The translations under genes were made by a program, and so were the position numbers. From the NCBI RefSeq assembly GCF_905371695.1, contig NZ_CAJPMA010000071.1, forward strand, positions 1 through 8,971: a DNA stretch of 8,971 nt, in the 5' to 3' direction. Below the pieces are notes generated by a model. The model had not been told where the DNA came from. It worked only from the letters and a program-made list of their open reading frames with translations, and made no database searches. This document shows positions 1-8,400 of this stretch, piece by piece (position 1 is the stretch's first letter; the number at the start of each line of letters is the position of its first letter). This DNA comes from an uncultured Campylobacter sp. GTDB lineage: Bacteria; Campylobacterota; Campylobacteria; Campylobacterales; Campylobacteraceae.

Positions 1-12
1 TTAAATTTTACT

Positions 13-41
13 CAAACCTATGCCGCTAATGGCAAGGTCTG
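13..41 (-). other. Stem-loop in the spacer after rpsL
   Basis: Ten nt after the rpsL stop the transcript can fold CAGACCT-TGCC / GGCA-(U)-AGGUUUG. That is an 11-bp stem with one G-U pair, one bulged U and a 6-nt loop. The following sequence, AGTAAAATTTAA, is not a U tract, so a plain intrinsic terminator is doubtful. In E. coli the rpsL-rpsG spacer holds the S7 binding site that represses the str operon. This hairpin is in the equivalent place, but the link is inference. No start codon of a downstream gene is visible in positions 1-51. Confidence 0.5.
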
Positions 42-51
42 CGAACCTAAA

Positions 52-441
52 TTATTTCTTTGCGGCGCCCGCTTTTGGACGTTTTGCGCCGTATTTAGAG
101 CGAGAGACTGTTCTTTTCGCAACGCCGGCTGTATCAAGAGCGCCGCGTACGATGTGGTATTTAACGCCAGGCAAGTCCTTAACACGACCGCCGCGCACTA
201 GCACGATGCTGTGTTCTTGCAGGTTATGACCTTCGCCGCCGATATAGCTGATGACTTCAAAACCGCTCGTAAGCCTAACTTTGGCAACTTTTCTCAACGC
301 GGAGTTCGGCTTTTTAGGAGTCGTAGTATAGACCCTAGTACAAACTCCCCTTCTTTGAGGACAATTTTTTAACGCCGGAGATTTTGACTTATGAGTCAAT
401 TTCTTGCGTTCGTTTCTGACCAATTGATTTATGGTTGGCAC
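52..441 (-). CDS. rpsL: 30S ribosomal protein S12
   Basis: S12 sits at the decoding centre of the 30S subunit, contributes to tRNA selection accuracy and is the streptomycin target protein. It is 129 aa from the GTG at 441, a normal bacterial length. The sequence carries PTINQLVR, CPQRRGVCTRVYTTTPKKPN, SALRKVAKVRL, the EGHNLQEHS segment and a basic Lys/Ala tail. Lys43 and Lys88, where streptomycin-resistance changes usually occur, are both wild type. Asp89 is the residue methylthiolated by RimO in E. coli. The longer frame from the TTG at 456 would add five residues made from the Shine-Dalgarno sequence and is rejected. In Campylobacter the next genes should be rpsG and fusA, beyond the left edge. 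The gene has its own likely promoter upstream and a hairpin downstream. Confidence 0.97.
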   Translation of the reverse strand: MPTINQLVRNERKKLTHKSKSPALKNCPQRRGVCTRVYTTTPKKPNSALRKVAKVRLTSGFEVISYIGGEGHNLQEHSIVLVRGGRVKDLPGVKYHIVRGALDTAGVAKRTVSRSKYGAKRPKAGAAKK

Positions 442-447
442 AGTAAT

Positions 448-452
448 TCCTT
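448..452 (-). promoter_or_regulatory. Ribosome binding site of rpsL (decides a GTG start)
   Basis: AAGGA, within AAAGGAA, is 6 nt before a GTG at 441. It falls inside the reading frame if the upstream TTG at 456 is used, so it can serve only the GTG. This fixes the start so that the protein begins (f)MPTINQL, as in other S12 proteins. Confidence 0.85.
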
Positions 453-479
453 TCAACTAAATTTATTAAAAAGGGTTGT

Positions 480-508
480 ATTCTATTTAAATTTTACTTA
501 AATGTCGG
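480..508 (-). promoter_or_regulatory. Sigma70-type promoter of rpsL
   Basis: On the minus strand CCGACA (503-508, 4 of 6 to TTGACA) is followed after exactly 17 nt by TAGAAT (480-485, 5 of 6 to TATAAT). The spacer is very A/T-rich, as usual for Campylobacter promoters, where the -35 box is often poor. Transcription would start near position 472, giving a leader of about 30 nt before the rpsL GTG. The site lies just downstream of the doxX stop. This would make rpsL and the str-type operon independent of rpoBC. Confidence 0.55.
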
Positions 509-534
509 TTAAAGGCGCTAATCTTGCTTAACCG
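506..534 (-). other. Inverted repeat spanning the end of the doxX-like gene
   Basis: A perfect 7-bp inverted repeat (CGGTTAA / TTAACCG) with a 15-nt loop surrounds the doxX stop codon. No U tract follows, so it is a weak terminator candidate at best. Its left arm on the plus strand overlaps the proposed -35 box of rpsL (503-508), so it might instead be a binding site or simply chance. Confidence 0.3.
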
Positions 535-901
535 CATACTTTCCGCTACCGCTAAGTATCACGCAAAGCGCCGATGCGATATAAAGGTACAAAATTTCAG
601 CCCTCAATCCGCCGTGAGAAAGCGTTTCGAGCAAATTCGGATACGCGACGTAAAGTATAAACACGCTAGACGCGATTATTATGCCCGCCGCAAAGCGCGA
701 ATAAAAACCGATAATTATCATTAACGGCGCCAGCACTTCACCTACATACGACCCGTAAGCTAAAATTTCGGGTAGTCCCGACTTTGCGATTATCGTCTTT
801 ACTCCGCCTACGCCGTTTAAAATTTTGGCAAAGCCGTGAAAAAAAAGACAAATTCCAAGACCTAGTCTAATAAATAGTAATCCCAAATCATGGTTTTTCA
901 T
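518..901 (-). CDS. DoxX family membrane protein
   Basis: This is a 127-aa inner-membrane protein with four predicted helices, at about residues 6-26, 46-66, 70-87 and 100-117. The N-terminal segment, RLGLGICLFFHGFAKI, carries the Arg, Gly, His-Gly and Lys pattern typical of the DoxX family (small four-helix proteins also related to MauE/DoxD). Function is unknown here. Known members include the thiosulfate:quinone oxidoreductase subunit of Acidianus and a mycobacterial DoxX that works with SodA and SseA in thiol/redox stress, so a redox role at the membrane is possible but unproven. The ATG is supported by AAGGA 5 nt upstream. It sits alone between the rpoC terminator hairpin and the rpsL promoter, with no partner gene that would suggest a pathway. 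I see no clear promoter in the 50 nt before it, so it may depend on rpoBC read-through. Confidence 0.88.
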   Translation of the reverse strand: MKNHDLGLLFIRLGLGICLFFHGFAKILNGVGGVKTIIAKSGLPEILAYGSYVGEVLAPLMIIIGFYSRFAAGIIIASSVFILYVAYPNLLETLSHGGLRAEILYLYIASALCVILSGSGKYAVKQD

Positions 902-906
902 AAAAA

Positions 907-911
907 TCCTT
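907..911 (-). promoter_or_regulatory. Ribosome binding site of the doxX-like gene
   Basis: AAGGA lies 5 nt before the ATG at 901. It is a clear Shine-Dalgarno sequence that fixes the start and supports the gene being translated on its own rather than coupled to rpoC. Confidence 0.75.
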
Positions 912-951
912 AAAACAAAATTTGAAGAGATTAAGAGAGTAAAATTTAAGA

Positions 952-981
952 TTAAGCCTCCGAAATTTTACGGAGGCTTAA
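952..981 (-). terminator. Hairpin terminator after rpoC
   Basis: A perfect 11-bp inverted repeat (TTAAGCCTCCG / CGGAGGCTTAA) with an 8-nt AT loop begins 4 nt after the rpoC TAA. On the transcribed strand it is followed by TCTTAAATTTTA, a broken rather than continuous U tract. The GC-rich core and its position directly after the last RNA polymerase gene make an intrinsic terminator or attenuator likely. Some read-through into the doxX-like gene 51 nt further on is plausible. Confidence 0.75.
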
Positions 982-985
982 AATT

Positions 986-3900
986 TTAAAGCTGTTTGAT
1001 TTTAACTTTTTTGTCTTTATAAAGACCCGTTCCCACAGGGATCATACGTCCCAAAATAACGTTTTCTTTAAGGTCTTCTAAATAGTCGAATTTCGCCGCT
1101 ATCGAAGCTTCGGTTAGAACCTTCGTCGTCTCTTGGAACGATGCCGCAGAGATCACGCTATCGCTTCCGATAGCCGCGCGCGTAACGCCTAGAAGTATCG
1201 GCTCCGCGATCGCAGGCTCTCCCCCCATTTTCATAATGCGCTCGTTTTCCTCTTTAAATTTATTACGAGAGATAAGATCGCCCACGATGAAATTCGTATT
1301 TCCGCTATCTACGATTTTTACTTGGCGAAGCATCTGAGATACGATGATTTCGATATGCTTATCCGCAATCGCAACGCCTTGGCGGCGATAAACTTGCTGA
1401 ATTTCGCTAATCAAATAATAATGCAACGCCTTCTCGCCTAAAATTCTTAAAATATCGTGGCTCGAAATCAATCCGTCGGTTAGCTTTTCGCCAGCGTGTA
1501 CGAATTCTCCGCTTCTTACTTGAATTTGACGGCTTTTCTCGATCAGATATTCAGCCGACGAGCCGTCTTCGGCTTCGATTATAACGCGCTCTTTTGAGCG
1601 GAGCGGCTTATCGAATCTCACAACGCCGTCGATTTCCGCGACGATCGCCGTATTTTTAGGCTTGCGCGCCTCAAATAGCTCGGAAACTCTCGGAAGACCG
1701 CCCGTAATATCTTTTGATTTTGCGACGGCTTTTGGAGTTTTAGCTAGGACGTCGGCTTGCGCTACCTCGGCTCCGTCGGAAACGAAAATCGCGGTCTTAG
1801 GATCGAGCTGATAGCGGATTAGCCCGTCTTTCGTAGCTACTACGATAGTCGGCTTCACGCCGCTAGGCAAGTATTCGTTGATGACCAATCGGCTCTGACC
1901 GGTAGCCTCGTCAAACTGCTCTGACGCGCTATATCCCGGCTCTATGTCCTCAAAGCTTACGACGCCCGCTTCTTCGGCGATAATCGGAGTAGAATAAGGA
2001 TCCCATTCGGCGATAACTAACTTGTCGCTACTTTCAGGTAGCGCAATAATAGTCTTTGCGTCCACCGCGGAGTTGTCGTCTAGTTGGATTATGGAATTTC
2101 TAGGCACATAGTGGCGGACCGCCTCTCTGCCGTCTTTATCCGAAACTACGACGAATAAACCTTTCTCGGTTACTTTATAGCCTTTTTTAATATCCTTAAC
2201 GCGGTCTAAATAATCGCCTTTTAAGATAAAAAATTTAATCACGCCGCTAGCGCCCGCCGAAATTTTCTGCGTAACCGGGTCTCCGTCCGAAATTTTAAGC
2301 TCGCCCGCAAACGGAATACGATTAGGCACGTTCCAGCCCTCTTTAATTATCTCGACGATACTTTCGTTTTCTTTGACCTTATCTCCGTTTGCGTAAGGCA
2401 GATATATTTTACCTTCGATTTTACCGCTAACGCCCGCTAGCTCGTTCGGCTTTGCTATATCGCTTCTGCGAACGGTGTATTTAGCTTCATCTTTTTTGCC
2501 CTTAATCGTAATATTTACGTCCTCGTGGGCAAATTCGATCTCGATTTTACCGTCGATAGGTGATTTAATTTTAGGCTCGACCAAAAGCACCGCCGCGCTT
2601 CGGCGATTGGCGACGATTCGCTTACCGTTGTTTTCATACGTATTTAAATTATAGTAGCGTATAAAGCCCTCTTTTTGCGCGACGACTTGGCGATCTTGCT
2701 GCTCGGTAGACGCCGTACCGCCGATGTGAAACGTTCTTAGCGTTAGCTGCGTTCCCGGTTCGCCGATAGACTGAGCCGAGATGATACCTACGGCTTCGCC
2801 CGGTTTTACCAACTTACCTTCGCCTAGATTTATACCGTAGCACTTAGCGCATACGCCTTTTGGCGCTTTGCACGTAATCGGCGTTCTAATACTTACGGCT
2901 TTTATGCCCGCCTCGCCTATCGCGCGCGCTTTTTCTTCGTCTAGTAGCGTACCTTCGGCGAATAAAATTTCGTTCGTTATCGGATCGATCACGTCGTCGG
3001 CTAGCACGCGACCCAGTACGCGCTCTTCTAGGCTTTCTATTAGTTCGCCGTTTTCGGTAATATCCGTAATCTCTACTCCCTCGTGAGTACCGCAGTCGTG
3101 CATAGTAACCTTTACGTTTTGCGCGACGTCGATTAGCTTGCGGGTTAAGTAACCGGCGTTTGCGGTTTTTAACGCGGTATCGGCAAGTCCTTTACGCGCA
3201 CCGTGGGTCGAGATGAAGTACTCCATCATATTTAGACCCTCGCGGAAATTCGAAACGATCGGCGTCTCGATAATCGAGCCGTCCGGCTTCGCCATCAAAC
3301 CGCGCATACCGGCTAGCTGGCGGATTTGCGCCGCAGAGCCCCTTGCGCCAGAGTCCGCCATCATATAAATCGAGTTAAACCCGCCTTTATCGCCTTGAAT
3401 TAGTTTCATCATTTCGCTGGCTACGACGTTATTGGTATCGGTCCAAATATCGACGATTTTATTATATCTTTCCGAATCCGTTAGCAATCCGGCGCCGTAT
3501 TGACGCTGAATTTCGCGAACTTTTTTCTTAGCTTCGTCGATATGTTTTTCTTTGCTATTAGGTACGATGATATCGGCGATCGAGATTGAAATACCCGCTT
3601 TCGTCGCGTAGCGGAAGCCTAAATTTTTAAGCTTATCTAGAAAATCCGCCGTTACTTCGAGTCCGCCGTTTCTGTAAACATAGTCGACTAGGCTTGCGAT
3701 ATCTTTTTTCTTCATGATTTTATTCCACATATTATCGGGAACAAATTCAGGAAGTATCGCGCGGAGTATCAGGCGGCCCGCGGTCGTAAATATTGTCTTA
3801 CCGTCGACTACGGTTTTAATTTTTGCATGAAGACCTAGCGTGTGGGCTTCCTCAGCTATCATTACTTCATCGACGCCTGAGAAAATTTTATTTGCGCCTT

Positions 3901-5491
3901 TTTCGTCGCTACGCTCCAAGCTTAGGTAATAAATCCCTAGAACCATATCTTGGCTAGGAACCGTGATGGCCTTACCGCTTGCAGGAAGCAAGATGTTCAT
4001 CGAGCTAAGCATCAAAATTTTGCACTCTGCGATAGCTTCCTGCGATAGCGGCACATGAACGGCCATTTGGTCGCCGTCGAAGTCCGCGTTAAATGCGGCG
4101 CAAACTAGCGGATGTAGCTGAATAGCCTTACCCTCGACGAGCACCGGGTGAAACGCCTGGATAGATAGTTTGTGAAGCGTCGGAGCGCGGTTTAGCATGA
4201 CCGGATGGTCCTTAACGACCTCCTCTAAGCACTCCCAGACCTCGTTCGTCTTATCCTCTATCATCTTTTTAGCTTGTTTTACGGTAGTGGCGTAGCCTTT
4301 TTCTTCAAGGCGAGCTAGCAGATGCGGCTTAAATAGCTCAAGAGCCATACGCTTAGGTAAACCGCACTGATCCATTCTTAGTTTCGGTCCGACCACGATA
4401 ACCGAACGACCCGAAAAGTCGACGCGTTTACCGAGCAAATTTTGACGGAAGCGGCCTTGCTTACCCTTAATAATTTCGGAAAGCGATTTTAACGGGCGTT
4501 TATTTGCGCCTTTTACGGCGTTTGCGCGGCGTCCGTTATCGAATAGCGCGTCTACGGCTTCTTGCAACATACGCTTTTCGTTGCGGATGATAATTTCCGG
4601 CGCATCGAGTTCAAGTAGGCGTTTTAAACGGCTATTTCTATTAATTACGCGGCGGTAAAGATCGTTTACGTCCGAAACCGCGAATTTTCCGCCGTCAAGG
4701 CTAACTAGCGGACGAAGATCGGGCGGTAGAACCGGCAGATTAGTAATCATCATCCACTCAGGGCGGTTGCCCGAATTTAAAAAGCTTTCTATAACTTTTA
4801 GGCGTTTGACGATAGTTTTTTTCTTGGCTTCCGAATTCGTAGATTCAATCTCTACTTTTAACTGCTCTAAAATTTGCATCAAATCAAGCTCGGCGAGCAT
4901 ATCGTGAATAACTTCGCCGCCCATCCTAGCGCTAAATCCGCCGTCCTCAAAACGAGACGCCAACATTTGATATTGCTCTTCGTTTAAAACGTCGTATTTT
5001 TCTACTTTTTTAGAATTCTCGTTATCGTAAAACGCGTCGCCGGAGTTTTCTACGATATAAGCTTCGTAATAAAGCACGCGCTCCAAATCTTTCATCTTTA
5101 TACCCAGTAGCGTTCCTATACGGCTCGGGAGAGAATTTACGTACCAGATATGAGCCACTGGCGTAACGAGCTCGATATGGCCCATGCGAGAGCGGCGAAC
5201 TTTCGAACTAGTAACTTCGACGCCGCACTTTTCGCATTTAATGCCCTTATAGCGCATCTTTTTATACTTGCCACAAAGGCACTCGTAGTCGCGGATAGGT
5301 CCGAAAATTTTAGCACAAAATAGACCGTCGCGCTCCGGTTTTAGCGTGCGGTAATTAATAGTTTCCGGCTTTTTGACTTCGCCGTAGCTCCAAGATTTTA
5401 TCCTCTCGGGGCTTGCCAAGCGAAGCTGAAACGCTTCAAAATCGCGCGGCCTGCGTTCCTCTTTTATCTCAACGGGTTTTAAATTACTCAT
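986..5491 (-). CDS. rpoC: DNA-directed RNA polymerase subunit beta'
   Basis: RpoC is the catalytic subunit of RNA polymerase. It is 1501 aa from the ATG at 5491, near the 1500-1520 aa usual for Campylobacter. The N-terminal zinc ribbon has Cys71, 73, 86 and 89. The lid-region motif LPPDLRPL is at about 255-262. The Mg-binding loop NADFDGD is at 468-474 with Asp470, 472 and 474. The bridge helix region follows at about 710-745 (MADSGARGSAAQIRQLAGMR). The second zinc site is Cys800, 874, 881 and 884. The trigger loop is at about 898-925 (GEAVGIISAQSIGEPG), followed by the long epsilon-type C-terminal half. The family N-terminus is M-S-x-[FL]-K, which fits the ATG at 5491, inside the rpoB stop (8-nt overlap, ATGAGTAA). 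The in-frame ATG at 5497 adds Met-Lys and is better spaced from a GAGGA box. The further ATGs at 5512 and 5515 are unlikely. The protein is intact, and a hairpin follows the stop. Confidence 0.98.
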   Translation of the reverse strand: MSNLKPVEIKEERRPRDFEAFQLRLASPERIKSWSYGEVKKPETINYRTLKPERDGLFCAKIFGPIRDYECLCGKYKKMRYKGIKCEKCGVEVTSSKVRRSRMGHIELVTPVAHIWYVNSLPSRIGTLLGIKMKDLERVLYYEAYIVENSGDAFYDNENSKKVEKYDVLNEEQYQMLASRFEDGGFSARMGGEVIHDMLAELDLMQILEQLKVEIESTNSEAKKKTIVKRLKVIESFLNSGNRPEWMMITNLPVLPPDLRPLVSLDGGKFAVSDVNDLYRRVINRNSRLKRLLELDAPEIIIRNEKRMLQEAVDALFDNGRRANAVKGANKRPLKSLSEIIKGKQGRFRQNLLGKRVDFSGRSVIVVGPKLRMDQCGLPKRMALELFKPHLLARLEEKGYATTVKQAKKMIEDKTNEVWECLEEVVKDHPVMLNRAPTLHKLSIQAFHPVLVEGKAIQLHPLVCAAFNADFDGDQMAVHVPLSQEAIAECKILMLSSMNILLPASGKAITVPSQDMVLGIYYLSLERSDEKGANKIFSGVDEVMIAEEAHTLGLHAKIKTVVDGKTIFTTAGRLILRAILPEFVPDNMWNKIMKKKDIASLVDYVYRNGGLEVTADFLDKLKNLGFRYATKAGISISIADIIVPNSKEKHIDEAKKKVREIQRQYGAGLLTDSERYNKIVDIWTDTNNVVASEMMKLIQGDKGGFNSIYMMADSGARGSAAQIRQLAGMRGLMAKPDGSIIETPIVSNFREGLNMMEYFISTHGARKGLADTALKTANAGYLTRKLIDVAQNVKVTMHDCGTHEGVEITDITENGELIESLEERVLGRVLADDVIDPITNEILFAEGTLLDEEKARAIGEAGIKAVSIRTPITCKAPKGVCAKCYGINLGEGKLVKPGEAVGIISAQSIGEPGTQLTLRTFHIGGTASTEQQDRQVVAQKEGFIRYYNLNTYENNGKRIVANRRSAAVLLVEPKIKSPIDGKIEIEFAHEDVNITIKGKKDEAKYTVRRSDIAKPNELAGVSGKIEGKIYLPYANGDKVKENESIVEIIKEGWNVPNRIPFAGELKISDGDPVTQKISAGASGVIKFFILKGDYLDRVKDIKKGYKVTEKGLFVVVSDKDGREAVRHYVPRNSIIQLDDNSAVDAKTIIALPESSDKLVIAEWDPYSTPIIAEEAGVVSFEDIEPGYSASEQFDEATGQSRLVINEYLPSGVKPTIVVATKDGLIRYQLDPKTAIFVSDGAEVAQADVLAKTPKAVAKSKDITGGLPRVSELFEARKPKNTAIVAEIDGVVRFDKPLRSKERVIIEAEDGSSAEYLIEKSRQIQVRSGEFVHAGEKLTDGLISSHDILRILGEKALHYYLISEIQQVYRRQGVAIADKHIEIIVSQMLRQVKIVDSGNTNFIVGDLISRNKFKEENERIMKMGGEPAIAEPILLGVTRAAIGSDSVISAASFQETTKVLTEASIAAKFDYLEDLKENVILGRMIPVGTGLYKDKKVKIKQL

Positions 5492-8400
5492 CTTCATTTG
5501 TTTCGTCCTCATCATATACTTCTACGTCTAGCGCCAACGATTTTAGCTCGTTCGTTAAAACGAAGAACGTTTCGGGAATCCCGGTTTCAGGTACGTTCTC
5601 GCCGCGCGTTAGCGCTTTATAGGCAGACAAGCGTCCTTCGACGTCGTCGGATTTTACGGTTAGCATCTCTCTTAGCGTATGAGCCGCTCCGTAAGCTTCA
5701 AGCGCCCAAACTTCCATCTCTCCGAATCTTTGTCCGCCGAAAAGCGCCTTACCGCCGACGGGCTGCTGCGTGACCAAACTGTAAGGACCGGTGCTTCTTG
5801 CGTGAACTTTTTCGTCGACTAAGTGGTGAAGTTTTAACATATACATACAACCGACGTTTACGCGCTCGCGAATTTTAGAACCCGTACGTCCGTCGTAAAG
5901 CTCAGTCTTACCGTCGCTATCGATTTTAGCCATTTCAAATAATTTAGCGAATTCATCGGCTTTTACGCCTTCAAAAATCGGCGTAGCGAACCTTACGCCT
6001 TTTGACCAATCTCTTGCGTATTCTAATAATTTATCGTCGCTCATCTTGCCTAAAACGTTTTTTGCATCCATTAGCTTCGATACGCTCGCGATCTCGATCA
6101 TTTTAGCTCGTAAATTTTTAATCCATTCGCCCTTCTTTTCCTCGAAAATTTGGGCTATCTGCTCACCTAGCCTATAGCCGACGAGACCCAAGTGACTTTC
6201 TAAAATTTGACCTATATTCATACGAGACGGAACGCCTAGCGGATTTAGTACGATATCTACGATTTGTCCGCTAGGTAGATACGGCATATCGACTTCGGGA
6301 ACGATATTTGAAACGATACCTTTATTTCCGTGACGACCCGCCATTTTATCGCCCACTTTTAGTTTGCGTTTGGTGGCGATATAGACTTTTACGAGCTTGA
6401 CCACGCCGCTCGGCAAAATGTCGTCTTTTTCTAAAATTTCAATCTTCGCGTCGTGCTCTTCTTTTAGCTTTTTCTTTTCGTTTTGGAAGTAATTTTTAAG
6501 TTCGTCGTATTTTTTCTGAACCTCTTTTGAAAAGCTCTTTACGATAGCGTTTAGCGTAAACCGGTTAATATTTTCAAGGTCGGCTTTGTCTATTTTCGAG
6601 CCTTTTTTGTATTTTTTCTTACCTACTTCTTGCTCGCTAGCTAACTCGTTTTTAGATAGAAGCGACGTTACTTTTAGCATTTCTTCGCGGTCTAGCATTA
6701 ACAGTCTATCGTGATGCTCTTTTTCTAAAAGCGCCTTTTCGTCCTCGTAAGCCTTATGCGTTCTAACGTCTTTTTCGTGGCCTTTTTTGGTAAAAATTTT
6801 GACGTCTACTACTACGCCTTCAAGCGATGCCGAAGCGTAAAGAGATTTATTTACGACGTGTCCGGCTTTCTCGCCGAAAATTGCGCGTAGCAAGCGCTCC
6901 TCGGGCGTCGGCTTGACCTCGCCTTTTGGAGAAACCTTACCGACTAGAATCATGCCGGGTTTTACCTGCGTTCCGATTTTAATAATCCCGCTCTCGTCAA
7001 GATGCATTAAATCTTCTTCTTTAATATTAGGAATATCTTTGGTAATCTCCTCGACGCCGTCCTTTAATTCGCGGGCCTCGATCTCTTTTTCATAAACGTG
7101 TACGCTCGTAAATTCGTCGTCTTTAATCATCTTTTCGCTAATTACGATCGCGTCCTCGTAGTTGTAGCCGTTCCAAGGCATAAACGCTATTAAGGCGTTT
7201 TTACCGATGGCTAGCTCACCTTTTTCCATACTAGGGCCGTCGGCGATTATTTGACCGGCTTTTACCTCTTCGCCCTTTTTAACGATAGGGTGCTGCGAAA
7301 AGGTCGTATTTTGGTTTGTGCGTAAATTCTTCTCGATAGAGTAGTGGTCTATATAAGGACCGGCTTCGTCTTCGCCCAAAATAAATATGTTTTTATTATC
7401 CACCTTCTCGACTACGCCGCTTCTACGCGCCTTTATGCTCTCCCAAGCGTCGCGGGCGATAATACTCTCCATACCCGTCCCCACGATAGGCGCGGTAGAG
7501 CGAAGAAGCGGTACGGCTTGGCGCTGCATATTCGAACCCATTAGGGCGCGATTCGCGTCGTCGTGCTCTAAGAAAGGAATGAGCGATGCGGCGACGCCGG
7601 CGATCATTCCCGAGCAAAGATCGATTAGCGTAACGTCCTCGCGGCGCGCAAGCACCATTTCGCCCTCTTTTCTAACTTCGATTAGATCCTCGATTATATA
7701 GCCGTTTTCGTCTAATTTCGTAGATGCGGGAGCGATTACGTTTCCCTCTTCTTGCGTAGCGGTTAAATATACGATTTCATCGATTACTTTTCCGCCTTCG
7801 ACCTTTTTATACGGAGCCTCGACGAAACCTAGCTCATTTACTTTCGCGTATGTCGAAAGAGTGTTAATTAGACCGATATTTTGACCTTCGGGCGTCTCCA
7901 CCGGGCAAATTCGTCCGTAGTGAGTCGGGTGTACGTCGCGCACCTCAAAGCCTGCGCGTTCTTTTACTAAGCCTCCTTCGCCCAAGGCCGATAAGCGGCG
8001 CTTATGGGTAACTTCGCTAAGAGGATTCGTCTGATCCATAAATTGGCTTAGCTGACCGCCCGTAAAAAATTCCATGATCGTGGCGGTTATCATCTTTGGA
8101 TTAACTAAGTCGTAAGGCATGATTTCGTCTATATTATTGCTTAGACTCATAAATTTATCGCGGATCGCCTTTTGCATTTTTACGAAGCCTAGATGCAACT
8201 CGTTCGCCAAAAGCTCGCCGATGGAGCGAATTCGGCGATTTCCTAAGTGGTCGCGATCGTCGATATGACCTTGCCCGTTTTTAACCTTGATTAGATATTT
8301 TGCGGTTTTGATAATATCCTCGCTGGTTAATACCGTTACGTATTCGGGTACGTCAAGTCCGAGCTTGTGATTCATCTTCATACGACCTACTTTCGTTAGA

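Noticed and set aside
20..229. Plus-strand frame of 69 aa opposite rpsL
   Set aside because: It is antisense to the conserved S12 C-terminal region and shows no recognisable protein family.
442..456. TTG start at 456 for rpsL
   Set aside because: The extra codons include the AAAGGAA ribosome binding site, and S12 proteins begin MPTINQL, which matches the GTG at 441.
5498..5773. Open frame of 91 aa on the plus strand opposite the rpoB 3' end
   Set aside because: It is an Arg/Leu-rich product of the complementary strand of conserved codons, with no known family. The shorter overlapping frame at 5413-5622 is rejected for the same reason.
7387..7701. Open frame of 104 aa on the plus strand inside rpoB
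   Set aside because: It lies wholly antisense to conserved rpoB coding sequence. The translation is low-complexity Ser/Arg-rich with no recognisable family, so it is a shadow frame.
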